In this document: in pieces, positions 33,590 to 42,767 of the stretch
How positions within the stretch are numbered: the first letter of the stretch is position 1
Layout: each line of letters starts with the position of its first letter
Assembly: GCF_043876815.1 (NCBI RefSeq)
Contig: NZ_JBAWKA010000005.1
Span: forward strand, 186,001 to 250,000
DNA: 64,000 nt
Origin: Gaetbulibacter_A sp043876815
Lineage (GTDB): Bacteria > Bacteroidota > Bacteroidia > Flavobacteriales > Flavobacteriaceae
Direction of reading: 5' to 3'
Translations under genes and position numbers: made by a program
The notes under the pieces: model-generated
What the model was told of the DNA's origin: nothing
The model's database searches: none
Seen by the model: only the letters and a program-made list of their open reading frames with translations

Positions 33590-34858
33590 TTAAAAGTATT
33601 TAGTTAATTCTAATGCAATGTCCTTGTTGCTTTTGCCGATATAGTTTAGGAACATTTGCTCAGTTTTATGGCCTGTTACGTAGATTAGGAACGACGTGGG
33701 TATCTGCCCGTAGAAATTAGTGGCAAATGAGCGACGCCCGATATGGGAACTGATTAATTCGTGCTTTTTAAATTTTTTTGTGACTTTTCGGTATATGCCG
33801 CTTCCAGGCTCTGTTTCTAATTTTTTGCTTCCAAGTACTTTTTCGTTCAATTTTGCAATAGCTCCTACCTCCTTTATATATAAATTATATTTTTGATCTG
33901 AAATGCGTGGAGGAAAATCCCCTCCTCTTTTATCCAGTATATCAAGTACATCTTGTTTTAATGGAATAGTCATCTCCTTACCTGTCTTTTGCTGCGCAAA
34001 TTCAATAAACGTTACTAATTTTCCGTCTTTGTTAGTTTCTTGGCGTAGCATTTTTTTATTAAAACGCATAAAGTCAGAGACACGTTGGCCCGTAAAGCAG
34101 CTTATGACAAGCCAATCTCTAGCATTCTCCAATTGGTCTGCCAGCTTTTCTTTTTGGATGTTTTTTAATTTCTCAATGTCTTCTAAGGTTAAATAGATGT
34201 TTTCTGTTTTAGTGTACTTAGTTTTCAATTTTTCTAATTGATAACTAGTTTCAATGCCATTGTATCGAGCGTGGTTACAAGCGGTTTTGATAGCTCGTAT
34301 TGCTCTTGTTATCGTGTTTGGAGCATAACCTTTACTAAAGCAGTAATCTTCAAATGATTTTTTAAAACTTAGGTCAACATCCTTCAGAAGCAGTTTCTTT
34401 TTAGCGCTTGTTTCATAACGTTCTAATAAGCTGTAGACAACGTTATATTTTTTAACTGTGGATTTGGCTAAGTCGTTTGTTTTTTCTTTAATGAAATACT
34501 TAAAATATTTTAGTAATTCGTTAGGCAGGGTAGGAGTTTCTTTTGGCGGATTATGAAAGGCATCTATTTGAGTTTTTAGCCAATCTTTATCGATATCTTC
34601 TGGATTAGTCTCTTTAAACTTAGTAAGAATATAAGATTTTAGTTTATTTAAAACGCCGTTAACCTCGGCTTGTCTATCTAATATATCTATGTCTCTAGGA
34701 TTCTTTTTCTTGTGTTCCTTTGTCCAATAGTACTTTGAGACCTCTATGCCAGATTTTGCACCAACAACATAATCTATGTCATTGCTTCTGAAGAGAAGCC
34801 TTAAAATAAGTTCGGCACTATCCTTTGTGGAGCGATATAAGAAGTTGACTGAAGCCAT
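33590..34858 (-). CDS. Tyrosine recombinase (island integrase)
   Basis: The 422-residue Bacteroidota-type integrase has an N-terminal arm-binding region, a SAM-like core-binding domain (~100-200) and a catalytic domain with all residues: Arg in CFTGQRVSDFMRF, Lys in QQKTGKEMTIPL, H-x-x-R in SSHIGRRSFATN, His in YVTGHKTEQ and the nucleophile Tyr in MFLNYIGKS. It lies ~190 bp from attR and points inward. It is the likely enzyme for insertion into the CAU tRNA at 6164. Confidence 0.92.
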   Translation of the reverse strand: MASVNFLYRSTKDSAELILRLLFRSNDIDYVVGAKSGIEVSKYYWTKEHKKKNPRDIDILDRQAEVNGVLNKLKSYILTKFKETNPEDIDKDWLKTQIDAFHNPPKETPTLPNELLKYFKYFIKEKTNDLAKSTVKKYNVVYSLLERYETSAKKKLLLKDVDLSFKKSFEDYCFSKGYAPNTITRAIRAIKTACNHARYNGIETSYQLEKLKTKYTKTENIYLTLEDIEKLKNIQKEKLADQLENARDWLVISCFTGQRVSDFMRFNKKMLRQETNKDGKLVTFIEFAQQKTGKEMTIPLKQDVLDILDKRGGDFPPRISDQKYNLYIKEVGAIAKLNEKVLGSKKLETEPGSGIYRKVTKKFKKHELISSHIGRRSFATNFYGQIPTSFLIYVTGHKTEQMFLNYIGKSNKDIALELTKYF

Positions 34859-34891
34859 AGAATTTAGTTACAGTACAAAATTAAAAAAATT

Positions 34892-34908
34892 GTACGGTAG
34901 TTGTACGG
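34892..34908 (+). repeat. Tandem TGTACG pair, right island end
   Basis: TGTACG at 34892-34897 and 34903-34908, spaced 11 bp as at the left end. They lie just upstream of the integrase start, so they may also be its operator. Confidence 0.5.
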
Positions 34909-35049
34909 CTGTATTCAATATTATCGAAAATTATCCAAACTTAAACAATACTGGAACCCTCTTGAGCTCCCGGTTATATTTGGTTTTAAAGGTATTTATC
35001 TAAGTTTTTTAGTAAACAGGCTAATGTGTAATTTTGGATAAAAGTGGTT

Positions 35050-35062
35050 CAGGTGGGACCAC
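35050..35062 (+). other. attR core
   Basis: Exact copy of the 13-bp tRNA 3' end, preceded by tggtt. It marks the right edge of the island. Confidence 0.8.
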
Positions 35063-35076
35063 TTTTAGAGATTGTA

Positions 35077-35111
35077 AAGCCTTGTAAATGTTAAGTTTGC
35101 GAGGCTTTTTT
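35077..35111 (+). terminator. Probable ancestral terminator of the CAU tRNA
   Basis: aagcct (35077-35082) pairs with aggctt (35102-35107), followed by a T-run. It lies 15 bp after attR with no gene before it, so before integration it would have ended the tRNA transcript. Confidence 0.6.
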
Positions 35112-35149
35112 CGTTTCAAGGCATGAATTAGAGGGCGAATAAAAAGGTT

Positions 35150-36367
35150 TTAATTCAAAACAGGAACCTTAAACCCTATACCTGTTTGAAAATCCGGAGC
35201 ATTATTTACAAGGAAATCTTGTTTAGCATATAACTGCAATTGAAGTTTGGGCGTGCCATAAGTATAAATAAACGACCAATTTGAAAGGGCTTTGTAAAGT
35301 GTCTCCACCCCGTGTTGCCAACCGCCGTTAATTTCACGCCACTTGCCTAAAAGTTTGTAATAATCGGCTTCTTCTTTATTATTGTACCGGGATTGAATTT
35401 GATAATTAACCCCAAAAGCGTTGTAGTTTTTTCGTTTCGTGTATTTTACAATTTCAAGATTCCCTTCTAGAGTCGCTAAAAAAGGATTATTTCCTAAATC
35501 GATAACCTCTTTAAAATTGATGAAGTTTTTACGCAAAACATTAGCACCAACCGCAACATTAAATTCAAAGTTGTTTTTCAAGGGTATTGTTTTAACGGCA
35601 TTGGCCGAAACGCCGATATCCATAGACGGATTAAATTTTGAAGTATTCAAACCCAGGTGCGTACCGAAATTCAAAAATAAACAGTCGCTTTTATTCATAT
35701 TCAGGGTAGGATAATAGAAATGATTAAGCTCAACCCCACCTATAAAAAAATCATTATTGTTGAGCTTTAGGGTATTGCCATGTCTATCAAAATATTCAAA
35801 ATTAACTTGATTCAATCCGTAATATCGTCTACCGTAAGGGTCTTCGCCTCCTGCAATATTACTATGAACCCACTCAATCGATTCATCACTGGTAAAAAAC
35901 GAAAACGGGTGTTTTCCTTTGGTTATTAAATAAGATCTTAAATGAATGCCAAGCTCATGCTTCTTTGAAAGCGGCATGTTTACGCCTATTCGAAATTCTT
36001 TAATAACAGCATCAATGACGATGTTCATATAATCTGCCGGCGTCGTTTCTTGATCTATGAAATTAAACGGGCGATCATGCCAAATAATATGACTCAATTC
36101 TGCTCTTACGTCAGGGTCTTTAGGGAAATACGCTTCAACGTAAGGGTGAAAGTTATTACCACTAGCATGATTGAAGGTTAACCTTGTTTTTTGTGGCGCT
36201 TGAATTTTAAAGTTTGTATTTATTCTAGAACTAAAAATACCAAAATGATGCGTGCTTAACAGGCTCGGGTTATCAATACCGTTTTTAAACGCTATACTAT
36301 CTTTTACTTGAGGGAAGCAAACCAGGCTTGTGAGAACCATAGGAATGCAAAGTAATTTTTTACGCAT
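35150..36367 (-). CDS. Putative outer-membrane beta-barrel protein
   Basis: The 405-residue protein has a signal peptide (LLCIPMVLTSLVCFPQ) and a body of alternating strands with aromatic ends (FRIGVNMPLSKKHELGIHLRSYL; WSFIYTYGTPKLQLQLYAKQDF) ending in GIGFKVPVLN, consistent with an outer-membrane barrel. I recognise no named family. Monocistronic, just outside the island. Confidence 0.6.
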   Translation of the reverse strand: MRKKLLCIPMVLTSLVCFPQVKDSIAFKNGIDNPSLLSTHHFGIFSSRINTNFKIQAPQKTRLTFNHASGNNFHPYVEAYFPKDPDVRAELSHIIWHDRPFNFIDQETTPADYMNIVIDAVIKEFRIGVNMPLSKKHELGIHLRSYLITKGKHPFSFFTSDESIEWVHSNIAGGEDPYGRRYYGLNQVNFEYFDRHGNTLKLNNNDFFIGGVELNHFYYPTLNMNKSDCLFLNFGTHLGLNTSKFNPSMDIGVSANAVKTIPLKNNFEFNVAVGANVLRKNFINFKEVIDLGNNPFLATLEGNLEIVKYTKRKNYNAFGVNYQIQSRYNNKEEADYYKLLGKWREINGGWQHGVETLYKALSNWSFIYTYGTPKLQLQLYAKQDFLVNNAPDFQTGIGFKVPVLN

Positions 36368-36485
36368 AACGTAAAAATAGCTAATGTTTAAATTAAAAAA
36401 AACACTTTTTTTTTATGTTATAACACACTGGTTTTAAAATTTTTTCGCGTTTTTGGAAATTTTGAATTTTTGAAAGGAAGACATG

Positions 36486-36516
36486 AAAAAAGCTCGAATC
36501 ATTATCAGATCCGAGC
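36486..36516 (-). terminator. Hairpin terminator of the small membrane protein gene
   Basis: gctcg (36492-36496) pairs with cgagc (36512-36516); on the minus strand it is followed by a T-run. It lies 28 bp after the stop at 36544. Confidence 0.5.
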
Positions 36517-36543
36517 GTTATGATTAAAATTTTGCGTAATGAA

Positions 36544-36750
36544 TTAAGCGGTTTTGTTATTTAGCTTACCAAGGATGTTTAGAATTAAAATAATAAGCCC
36601 AAGAATAAGTTCAACGATAAAAACCCATGAAATCGTGTCTTTTTCCATTAGATTAACCACCCCGCTCAGTATCAAAACAATACCATAAAAGTACCAAAAG
36701 ACGGTTTGGTATTTTGCTTTTTTGGCTTGCGGTATTTTCATTAGTTTCAT
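36544..36750 (-). CDS. Small two-helix membrane protein
   Basis: Read from the internal ATG (MKLMKIPQAKKAKYQ) the protein has 68 residues and two membrane helices (FWYFYGIVLILSGVVNLM; WVFIVELILGLIILILNIL). An ATG 24 bp upstream is also possible. No function assignable. It stands alone between the barrel gene and the restriction operon. Confidence 0.6.
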   Translation of the reverse strand: MKLMKIPQAKKAKYQTVFWYFYGIVLILSGVVNLMEKDTISWVFIVELILGLIILILNILGKLNNKTA

Positions 36751-36915
36751 GGAAACCACATGAATTACTCCCAACGGAAATGAAGGAATTTTCAGTAAAT
36801 TACGATTTAAAGGTGTTGACTAGACTATCTTTTATTATATTTATTTTTTCTAAGAATATTATTAGCAAATTTATTTAGATCAATTAATTTATGCCTTATA
36901 GGGTATTGAAAAATT

Positions 36916-38400
36916 ATGTCCAAAACCAAATTAACTTTATCTCAACTAGAACAATATTTATCAAAAGCGGCTTGGATTTTAAAAGGGCCTGTGGATGCTT
37001 CTGATTTTAAAGTATATATATTTCCACTTTTGTTTTTTAAACGCCTTTCTGATGTTTACGACGAAGAATATAAATTAGCATTAGAGGAATCCGAAGGAGA
37101 TGAGGAATATGCCTCGTTACCAGAGTTTCACCGTTTTGAAATACCAAAAGATTGTCATTGGAAAGATGTAAGAGAAAAAACTACTAATGTTGGGCAAGCG
37201 ATTGAAAAAGCTTTACGTGGAATTGAACAAGCCAACCAAGAATTACTTTACGGTATTTTTGGTGATGCACAATGGAGCAACAAAAACAAATTATCAGACC
37301 GGTTATTAAATGACTTAATAGAGCACTTCTCACAATACAGTTTGTCAAATTCTTTAGTGGAACCAGATATTTTAGGAAATGCTTACGAATATTTAATCAA
37401 GCATTTTGCGGATCTAACTAACAAGAAAGCAGGTGAGTTTTACACACCTCGTTCTGTTGTGCATTTATTAGGTTTAATATTGGATCCCCATGAAGGCGAA
37501 ACTATTTATGATCCGGCCTGCGGTACAGGAGGCATGTTATTAGAGTGTGTTGATCATTTAAAGCACAAACATGAAGATTACCGAACTCTAAAATTATTCG
37601 GACAAGAAAAAAATCTTACCTCCAGTTCTATTGCCAGAATGAATATGTTTTTACACGGTATTGAGGACTTTGAAATCGCTCGTGGTGACACCTTAAGACA
37701 ACCTGCGTTTTTTGCTGCTGATGGCTTAAAAACCTTTGATTGCGTTATTGCAAACCCCCCGTTTTCATTAAAGGAATGGGGTGCAGAAAATTGGGCCAAC
37801 GATCCTTATGGACGCAATATTGCAGGCGTGCCGCCAAAAGGCAATGGAGATATGGCTTGGGTGCAACACATGATTAAATCCATCAATAGTACTGGTCGAA
37901 TGACTGTTGTATTACCGCATGGAGCATTATTCAGAAAAGGAGCAGAGGGTAAAATACGGAAGAAATTATTAGAAGAAGATTTGTTAGAAGCTGTTATCGG
38001 TTTAGGACCAAATATTTTCTATGGAACACAATTGGCAGCTTGTGTTATGGTGTTTAAACAAAATAAAGAAGCTTCAAAAAAGAATAAAGTTTTATTTATT
38101 GATGGCTCTGACCAAGTTCGTGTAGGACGAGCACAGAATTATTTAGAAACGGAACATATAAGTCAACTGTTTGCATGGTATAACAGTTATGAGGATGTTG
38201 AAAATTATGTAAAAGTAGCTTCTATTAACACTATTAAAGAAAACGATTTTAACCTTAATATTCCTTTATACGTTGAAAAAATTATTGAAGACAATTTACC
38301 AAGTGTTGAAGAGGCACTGTCAGATTTAAAGAAGGCTTGGGAAGAAAGTCAAAAAGTAGAAGAGAAGTTTAGAAGAATTTTAAATGAATTTATTAAATGA
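36916..38400 (+). CDS. hsdM: Type I restriction-modification methyltransferase subunit, first copy
   Basis: The 494-residue N6-adenine methylase has an N-terminal helical HsdM_N domain (SQLEQYLSKAAWILKGPVDASD, ~1-140) and a methylase domain with the AdoMet motif DPACGTGGML, the substrate region RGDTLRQPAF and the catalytic ANPPFSLKEW. C-terminal ~100 residues are helical for HsdS contact. It is the first gene of the hsd operon, and the next hsdM overlaps it by 4 bp (ATGA). Confidence 0.93.
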   Translation: MSKTKLTLSQLEQYLSKAAWILKGPVDASDFKVYIFPLLFFKRLSDVYDEEYKLALEESEGDEEYASLPEFHRFEIPKDCHWKDVREKTTNVGQAIEKALRGIEQANQELLYGIFGDAQWSNKNKLSDRLLNDLIEHFSQYSLSNSLVEPDILGNAYEYLIKHFADLTNKKAGEFYTPRSVVHLLGLILDPHEGETIYDPACGTGGMLLECVDHLKHKHEDYRTLKLFGQEKNLTSSSIARMNMFLHGIEDFEIARGDTLRQPAFFAADGLKTFDCVIANPPFSLKEWGAENWANDPYGRNIAGVPPKGNGDMAWVQHMIKSINSTGRMTVVLPHGALFRKGAEGKIRKKLLEEDLLEAVIGLGPNIFYGTQLAACVMVFKQNKEASKKNKVLFIDGSDQVRVGRAQNYLETEHISQLFAWYNSYEDVENYVKVASINTIKENDFNLNIPLYVEKIIEDNLPSVEEALSDLKKAWEESQKVEEKFRRILNEFIK

Positions 38401-39869
38401 CCCAACAAAACCTAGAAAAATACCTGTGGGGAGCAGCAACCGCATTACGTGGCACCATAGACGCAGGCGATTATAAACAATACATTTTCCCCTTATTGTT
38501 TTTTAAACGTATTTGCGATGTGTATGACGAAGAGTTTGAAAAAGCCTTAGAAGAAAGCGATGGCGATTTAGAATACGCAGCCTTTGCAGAAAACCATCAT
38601 TTTATAGTACCAGAAGATGCCCATTGGAATAAAGTTCGTGAAACCACAACAAATGTTGGTATTGCCATACAAGATGCCATGCGTGCTATAGAAAAAGCAA
38701 ATCCAGAAACCTTATACGGTATTTTTGGTGATGCTTCTTGGACCAATAAAAATAGGTTAAGCGATGAAACCTTAACCAACCTTATAGAGCATTACTCACA
38801 GCATAAATTAAATCTTGAAAACGTTCCAGATGACCAATTAGGAAACGCCTACGAATATCTCATAAAGGAGTTTGCAGACGATTCTGGACACACCGCAGCA
38901 GAGTTTTATACCAACCGTACCGTTGTAAAACTCATGACCATGATTATGGACCCACAACCAGGAGAATCTGTGTACGACCCCACCTGTGGCTCTGGTGGTT
39001 TACTATTAAATTGCGCTTTGCATTTACGTGATGAAGGTAAGGAATACAGAACCCTAAAATTATACGGCCAGGAAATAAACCTTATTACCTCGGCCATAGC
39101 ACGGATGAACATGTTTATGCACGGCATTGAGGAGTTTAGTATAGTACGTGGCGATACCCTGGCGCAACCTGCCTTTTTAGAAAACGACACCCTAAAAACC
39201 TTTAATGTGATTCTGGCAAACCCACCTTACTCTATTAAGGCTTGGGACCAAAAGGCATTTACAAACGACCCCTTTGGACGAAATATTTGGGGAACACCGC
39301 CGCAAGGTTGTGCTGATTATGCTTTTGAGCAACATATTCATAAAAGTTTGGATGCCAAAAATGGAAGATGTGTTCAATTATGGCCACATGGTATACTTTT
39401 TAGAGATAATGAAAAGAAGATGAGAAAGAAAATGATTGAAACGGATACTATTGATTGTGTTATTGCTCTTGGAAAAAACCTGTTTTACAATTCTTCGATG
39501 GAATCTGCTCTGTTAATTAGAAGAACAAATAAAGAACAAAATAAGAAAGGGAAAATCTTATTCATAAATGCTTTTGAAGAAGTAAAAGGGGAGAAAACAA
39601 TTTCTTACTTATTAGATAGCCATATAAACAAAATCTTCAAAGCATATTCTGATTACAAAGATATTGACGGATTTGCACGAGTTATTGATATTGAGAAAAT
39701 AATAAAGAATGATGCGTCATTATTAGTTACTAATTATGTTAAATCTTCTAGAATTATAAAAAATAACACTTTACCATTAGAAGAATCTTATAAAAACTGG
39801 GATAAAAGCTCTAAAGAATTAAGTGAAAGTATGGAGAATCTATTTAAAACTTTGGCTGAATGGAAATGA
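38397..39869 (+). CDS. hsdM: Type I restriction-modification methyltransferase subunit, second copy
   Basis: The 490-residue paralogue of the preceding protein aligns with it from end to end. It has its own complete motifs: DPTCGSGGLL, RGDTLAQPAF and ANPPYSIKAW. Both copies have intact catalytic sites, so neither is an obvious pseudogene. A single complex could hold one of each (M-M'-S) instead of two identical HsdM (inference). It overlaps hsdS by 10 bp. Confidence 0.92.
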   Translation: MTQQNLEKYLWGAATALRGTIDAGDYKQYIFPLLFFKRICDVYDEEFEKALEESDGDLEYAAFAENHHFIVPEDAHWNKVRETTTNVGIAIQDAMRAIEKANPETLYGIFGDASWTNKNRLSDETLTNLIEHYSQHKLNLENVPDDQLGNAYEYLIKEFADDSGHTAAEFYTNRTVVKLMTMIMDPQPGESVYDPTCGSGGLLLNCALHLRDEGKEYRTLKLYGQEINLITSAIARMNMFMHGIEEFSIVRGDTLAQPAFLENDTLKTFNVILANPPYSIKAWDQKAFTNDPFGRNIWGTPPQGCADYAFEQHIHKSLDAKNGRCVQLWPHGILFRDNEKKMRKKMIETDTIDCVIALGKNLFYNSSMESALLIRRTNKEQNKKGKILFINAFEEVKGEKTISYLLDSHINKIFKAYSDYKDIDGFARVIDIEKIIKNDASLLVTNYVKSSRIIKNNTLPLEESYKNWDKSSKELSESMENLFKTLAEWK

Positions 39870-41041
39870 AGATTAACAAATCTAATTGGACAAAAGTCAA
39901 GCTGATTGATTTAGTCACTAAAAAGGAGGAAAATGATAAAGAAAATGCGGCAAATAGATTTGATAAATTTCTGAAAGTTGAACATTTAGACGCTGAATCA
40001 CTCCATATTAAAAGGTGGGCAAGTCAAAAAAATGGAGACGAGTTAAATCCAACTTTTTATAAAGTATTTAGAAAAGGGCAGATTTTGTTTCCAACTCGAA
40101 ATCCACATTTAAGAAGGTCAGCATTGGCTTCTTTCGATGGTATTTGTGGTGAAAAAACATTGACTTTAGAACCAAATGAAGAATTATTAATTTCAGAGTT
40201 TATTCCCTTCTTATTTCATAGTGAATCTTTTTATGCCCATACTGCCGCTGCCATCGTAGGTTCTACTAATCCACATGTACGATGGAGGGACGTAGCCAAC
40301 TACGAATTTCTACTACCGCCAAAAGACCAACAGGCCAAACTTGCTGAATTACTTTGGGCTATGGATGAGGTGATTGAAAGTGATGTTAGTGTATTAGAAA
40401 AACTAAAAACGGCATACCAAGTAAAAATTGAAGAATCTGTTCCTAGAGAATTTGAGGAATATTGGATGTTTGGTGATGTTATTAAAACTAGAAAAGGTAT
40501 CACATATAAAAGTTCAGATTATTCTGATGAAGAAAATGGAACACCTCTATTGAATTTAAAATCGATAGAGAGAGGCGGAGGATTCAATACAGAGGGTATA
40601 AAGTATTATAATGGAGCCTTTAAAGAAGAACATTTTGCGAAAAATGAAGATTTAATTGTTGCTTGCACAGATATAACCAGAGAAGGAAGAGTTGTTGGTT
40701 ATCCATTGCATCCATCAGTTTATCAGGATAAAAGAATGTTGTTTACAATGGATTTAATTGCTATAAGTATTATAGAAGATATGCTATTACGTAATTATTT
40801 GTATTATGTTTTAAAAGCAGGTTGGGTACATTGGTTTTTATTTGCTTATTCTCCAGGAACTACTGTTTTACATCTTGATTTATCGGGAATGAAAAAATTA
40901 AAAATACCAAAATATGACATTTCTATTCAAAAAGAAATTGTTTCTAAGTTAAGGCAATTTGAAAATTCAATATTTGAATTAGAATCCAAAATCTCAAGCT
41001 CCAAGGCCTTACAAAAGAGTTTAATTAATCAGGTGTTTTAA
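39860..41041 (+). CDS. hsdS: Type I restriction-modification specificity subunit
   Basis: The 393-residue protein has two target-recognition domains, each closed by a coiled-coil spacer: the first ends LLPPKDQQAKLAELLWAMDEV, the second KLKIPKYDISIQKEIVSKL. The TRDs set the two halves of the bipartite target and are variable by nature, so the site cannot be predicted. Overlaps hsdM2. Confidence 0.9.
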   Translation: MEMKINKSNWTKVKLIDLVTKKEENDKENAANRFDKFLKVEHLDAESLHIKRWASQKNGDELNPTFYKVFRKGQILFPTRNPHLRRSALASFDGICGEKTLTLEPNEELLISEFIPFLFHSESFYAHTAAAIVGSTNPHVRWRDVANYEFLLPPKDQQAKLAELLWAMDEVIESDVSVLEKLKTAYQVKIEESVPREFEEYWMFGDVIKTRKGITYKSSDYSDEENGTPLLNLKSIERGGGFNTEGIKYYNGAFKEEHFAKNEDLIVACTDITREGRVVGYPLHPSVYQDKRMLFTMDLIAISIIEDMLLRNYLYYVLKAGWVHWFLFAYSPGTTVLHLDLSGMKKLKIPKYDISIQKEIVSKLRQFENSIFELESKISSSKALQKSLINQVF

Positions 41042-41052
41042 ACCGTTAGGTC

Positions 41053-41415
41053 ATGAAAACAAAAAAAGAAATAATAGATTATATAAATGCCACAAAAGGT
41101 GCTTATTTAAATAATGCTAATACCAGTTATTCCAAAATTAATAAATCTAAAGCCGTGTGGTGGTTTAATGTGCCTACAGACAAATTTAATGCCGATGTAC
41201 ATTTATTATTAAATACAGAAAGTAAAGTCATTTGGATTAAATTACCTAAAGGCTTTGTAAATAACCTTCAAGCAAATTTTAAAATAAGGGAAGACAAAGA
41301 TGCGGTAGATTTAGAAATTTCATCTGATAAAAATCATAGGTATTTACATGATGTGAAATCTGGTGGTACTGGGTTTGATTTTAAGCCTTTTATAAAGGAA
41401 AAGATTAGTTTTTAA
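41053..41415 (+). CDS. Small hypothetical protein inside the hsd operon
   Basis: The 120-residue protein contains AVWWFNVPTDKFNADVHLLL and VIWIKLPKGFVNNLQANFKIRED; strand-rich, no membrane segment, no known motif. It starts 11 bp after hsdS, so it is in the same transcript. Function unknown. Confidence 0.7.
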   Translation: MKTKKEIIDYINATKGAYLNNANTSYSKINKSKAVWWFNVPTDKFNADVHLLLNTESKVIWIKLPKGFVNNLQANFKIREDKDAVDLEISSDKNHRYLHDVKSGGTGFDFKPFIKEKISF

Positions 41416-41425
41416 ATAATATTCT

Positions 41426-41509
41426 ATATTCGAATAAGGAATATATAATTGCAATAACTTGATAATTAGGTAATAAAATTGTAATATCGCATATTCGAAT
41501 ATGGAATAT
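41426..41509 (+). promoter_or_regulatory. Double operator and internal promoter before the wHTH gene
   Basis: Two near-identical sites, atattcgaataaggaatat (41426-41444) and atattcgaatatggaatat (41491-41509), one base different, stand 65 bp apart. Between them TAAAATTG (41474-41481) is one base off TAnnTTTG. The layout suggests a promoter flanked by operators of the wHTH protein encoded at 41518, controlling that gene, the nucleotidyltransferase and hsdR. Confidence 0.6.
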
Positions 41510-41517
41510 TAGGTATT

Positions 41518-42048
41518 ATGAAAACAAAACAGCAAGTCATGAGCCCACAAGATATTGTGGTTTTATTAAAAATTATAACCTATGCTAACCAGCCTTGGTA
41601 TCAAGACCAATTGGCACAAGCATTGCAAATAAGTCAGTCAGAGATCAGTAAATCTTTGGCACGTTCAAAATTCGCAGGTTTAATTGATAATTCTGGGAAA
41701 AAAGTATTTAAAATGGCATTGTTTGAGTTTTTACAATATGGTATTAGGTACGTGTTTCCAGAACAACCAGGTGCCCTTGTTAGAGGTGTTCCAACGGCAC
41801 ATTCGGCATTGCCTTTATCTCAAAGAATCGTTAGCGAAGAGCATTACGTGTGGCCCTATGGGAAAGGTAAAATAAGAGGACAGGCTATAACACCGTTGTA
41901 CCCTTCGGTGGTCGATGCAGTACAGAATGATGAAAAATTACACGAGTTATTGGCACTTGTTGATGCCCTAAGAGTAGGTAAGGCAAGAGAAAAAGAAATA
42001 GCCGTGCAAGCCTTAAAGGATAGAATATTAGATGAGGATTTAAAATAG
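41518..42048 (+). CDS. Winged-helix regulator, AbiEi-like antitoxin candidate
   Basis: The 176-residue protein has an N-terminal winged helix (VVLLKIITYANQPWYQDQLA then ALQISQSEISKSLARSKFAG) and a C-terminal region with PLYPSVVDAVQNDEKLHELL and a helical DALRVGKAREKEIAVQ tail. It is followed by an AbiEii-type nucleotidyltransferase, as in AbiE toxin-antitoxin operons where the wHTH antitoxin represses its own promoter. Direct operator repeats upstream fit that. It could instead be a controller of hsdR. Confidence 0.65.
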   Translation: MKTKQQVMSPQDIVVLLKIITYANQPWYQDQLAQALQISQSEISKSLARSKFAGLIDNSGKKVFKMALFEFLQYGIRYVFPEQPGALVRGVPTAHSALPLSQRIVSEEHYVWPYGKGKIRGQAITPLYPSVVDAVQNDEKLHELLALVDALRVGKAREKEIAVQALKDRILDEDLK

Positions 42049-42079
42049 CTGAAAAACTTTTGATAGAGAATACAATGAA

Positions 42080-42766
42080 ATGAATAACAAGCTTATAAAT
42101 ATTGCAACCGTAGCAGAAATTGCAAAAGCCTTAAAGGAATTTAAGGATCAAATGATTTTTGTAGGTGGCGCTGTTGTAAGTTTATATTTTGATGATGGCC
42201 CTATAGAAGAGACAAGGCAAACCGATGATATAGATGTTACTATAAACCTGGTAAATTATGCGTCATGGGTAAAAATGCAGGAAAGACTTTTGGATCTTGG
42301 GTTTAGTCCAAATCCAGAGGGACATGCTATATGTAGTTATTTATATAACGGCATCTCTGTGGATGTTATGCCATCAGAAGATGGGCCCATAGGTCCGGCA
42401 AACAAATGGTATAAAGAGGGGTTTGGCAATTTATGGGATGTAGAAGTTGAAGGGCAGCGGATAAAGATACTTTCAGCACCATGTTTTCTGGCTACAAAGT
42501 TTGAAGCTTTTAATGATAGAGGAAAAGATTATAGAACTAGCCACGATTTTGAAGATATTATTAATGTTCTGGACAATAGAACAACTATAGCAGAAGAAAT
42601 AAAAAAGGAGCCAGAAATAATACAGCATTTTTTAAAAGAAGAATTTATAAAGGTTTTTAATAAATCAAATTTTGAAGAAATTATGTCTTGCCATCTTCAT
42701 CCAATGATTTACGATGACAGACTACCTATTATATTAGAAAAGATTAAAAAAATAATCATGGATTAA
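42080..42766 (+). CDS. AbiEii-like nucleotidyltransferase
   Basis: The 228-residue protein has the nucleotidyltransferase signature MIFVGGAVVSLYF ... TDDIDVTI (GG-x and the DxD metal site) and later ISVDVMPSEDG, the third Asp strand, then ATKFEAFNDRGKDYRTSHDFEDII. This fits AbiEii/AbiGii-type toxins that add nucleotides to tRNAs. It ends 1 bp before hsdR, so it is an integral operon member. Confidence 0.75.
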   Translation: MNNKLINIATVAEIAKALKEFKDQMIFVGGAVVSLYFDDGPIEETRQTDDIDVTINLVNYASWVKMQERLLDLGFSPNPEGHAICSYLYNGISVDVMPSEDGPIGPANKWYKEGFGNLWDVEVEGQRIKILSAPCFLATKFEAFNDRGKDYRTSHDFEDIINVLDNRTTIAEEIKKEPEIIQHFLKEEFIKVFNKSNFEEIMSCHLHPMIYDDRLPIILEKIKKIIMD

Positions 42767-42767
42767 T

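Larger units (their letters stand above)
6226..35062. mobile_element. tRNA-integrated genomic island carrying a galactan utilisation locus
   Basis: The island spans ~28.8 kb between the two 13-bp att cores. It holds a galactan utilisation locus, a DUF3871/ATPase module, an integron-like cassette array, a Gp37/Gp68 protein, a RepA-like ATPase, an HTH protein and a tyrosine recombinase at the right end. Tandem TGTACG pairs occur near both ends, and a likely tRNA terminator (35077-35111) lies just outside attR. No relaxase, coupling protein or conjugation gene is visible, so it would need help to transfer. Confidence 0.75.

Noticed and set aside
34859..35149. A second, nested integrative element at the right end
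   Set aside because: Only one att-like core and one integrase are visible; no evidence for a second pair of ends.
38906..39190. Reverse ORF within the second hsdM
   Set aside because: Shadow frame of a clear methyltransferase gene.
36916..39869. One hsdM copy being a pseudogene
   Set aside because: Both frames are complete with intact motifs and 4-bp coupled overlap.
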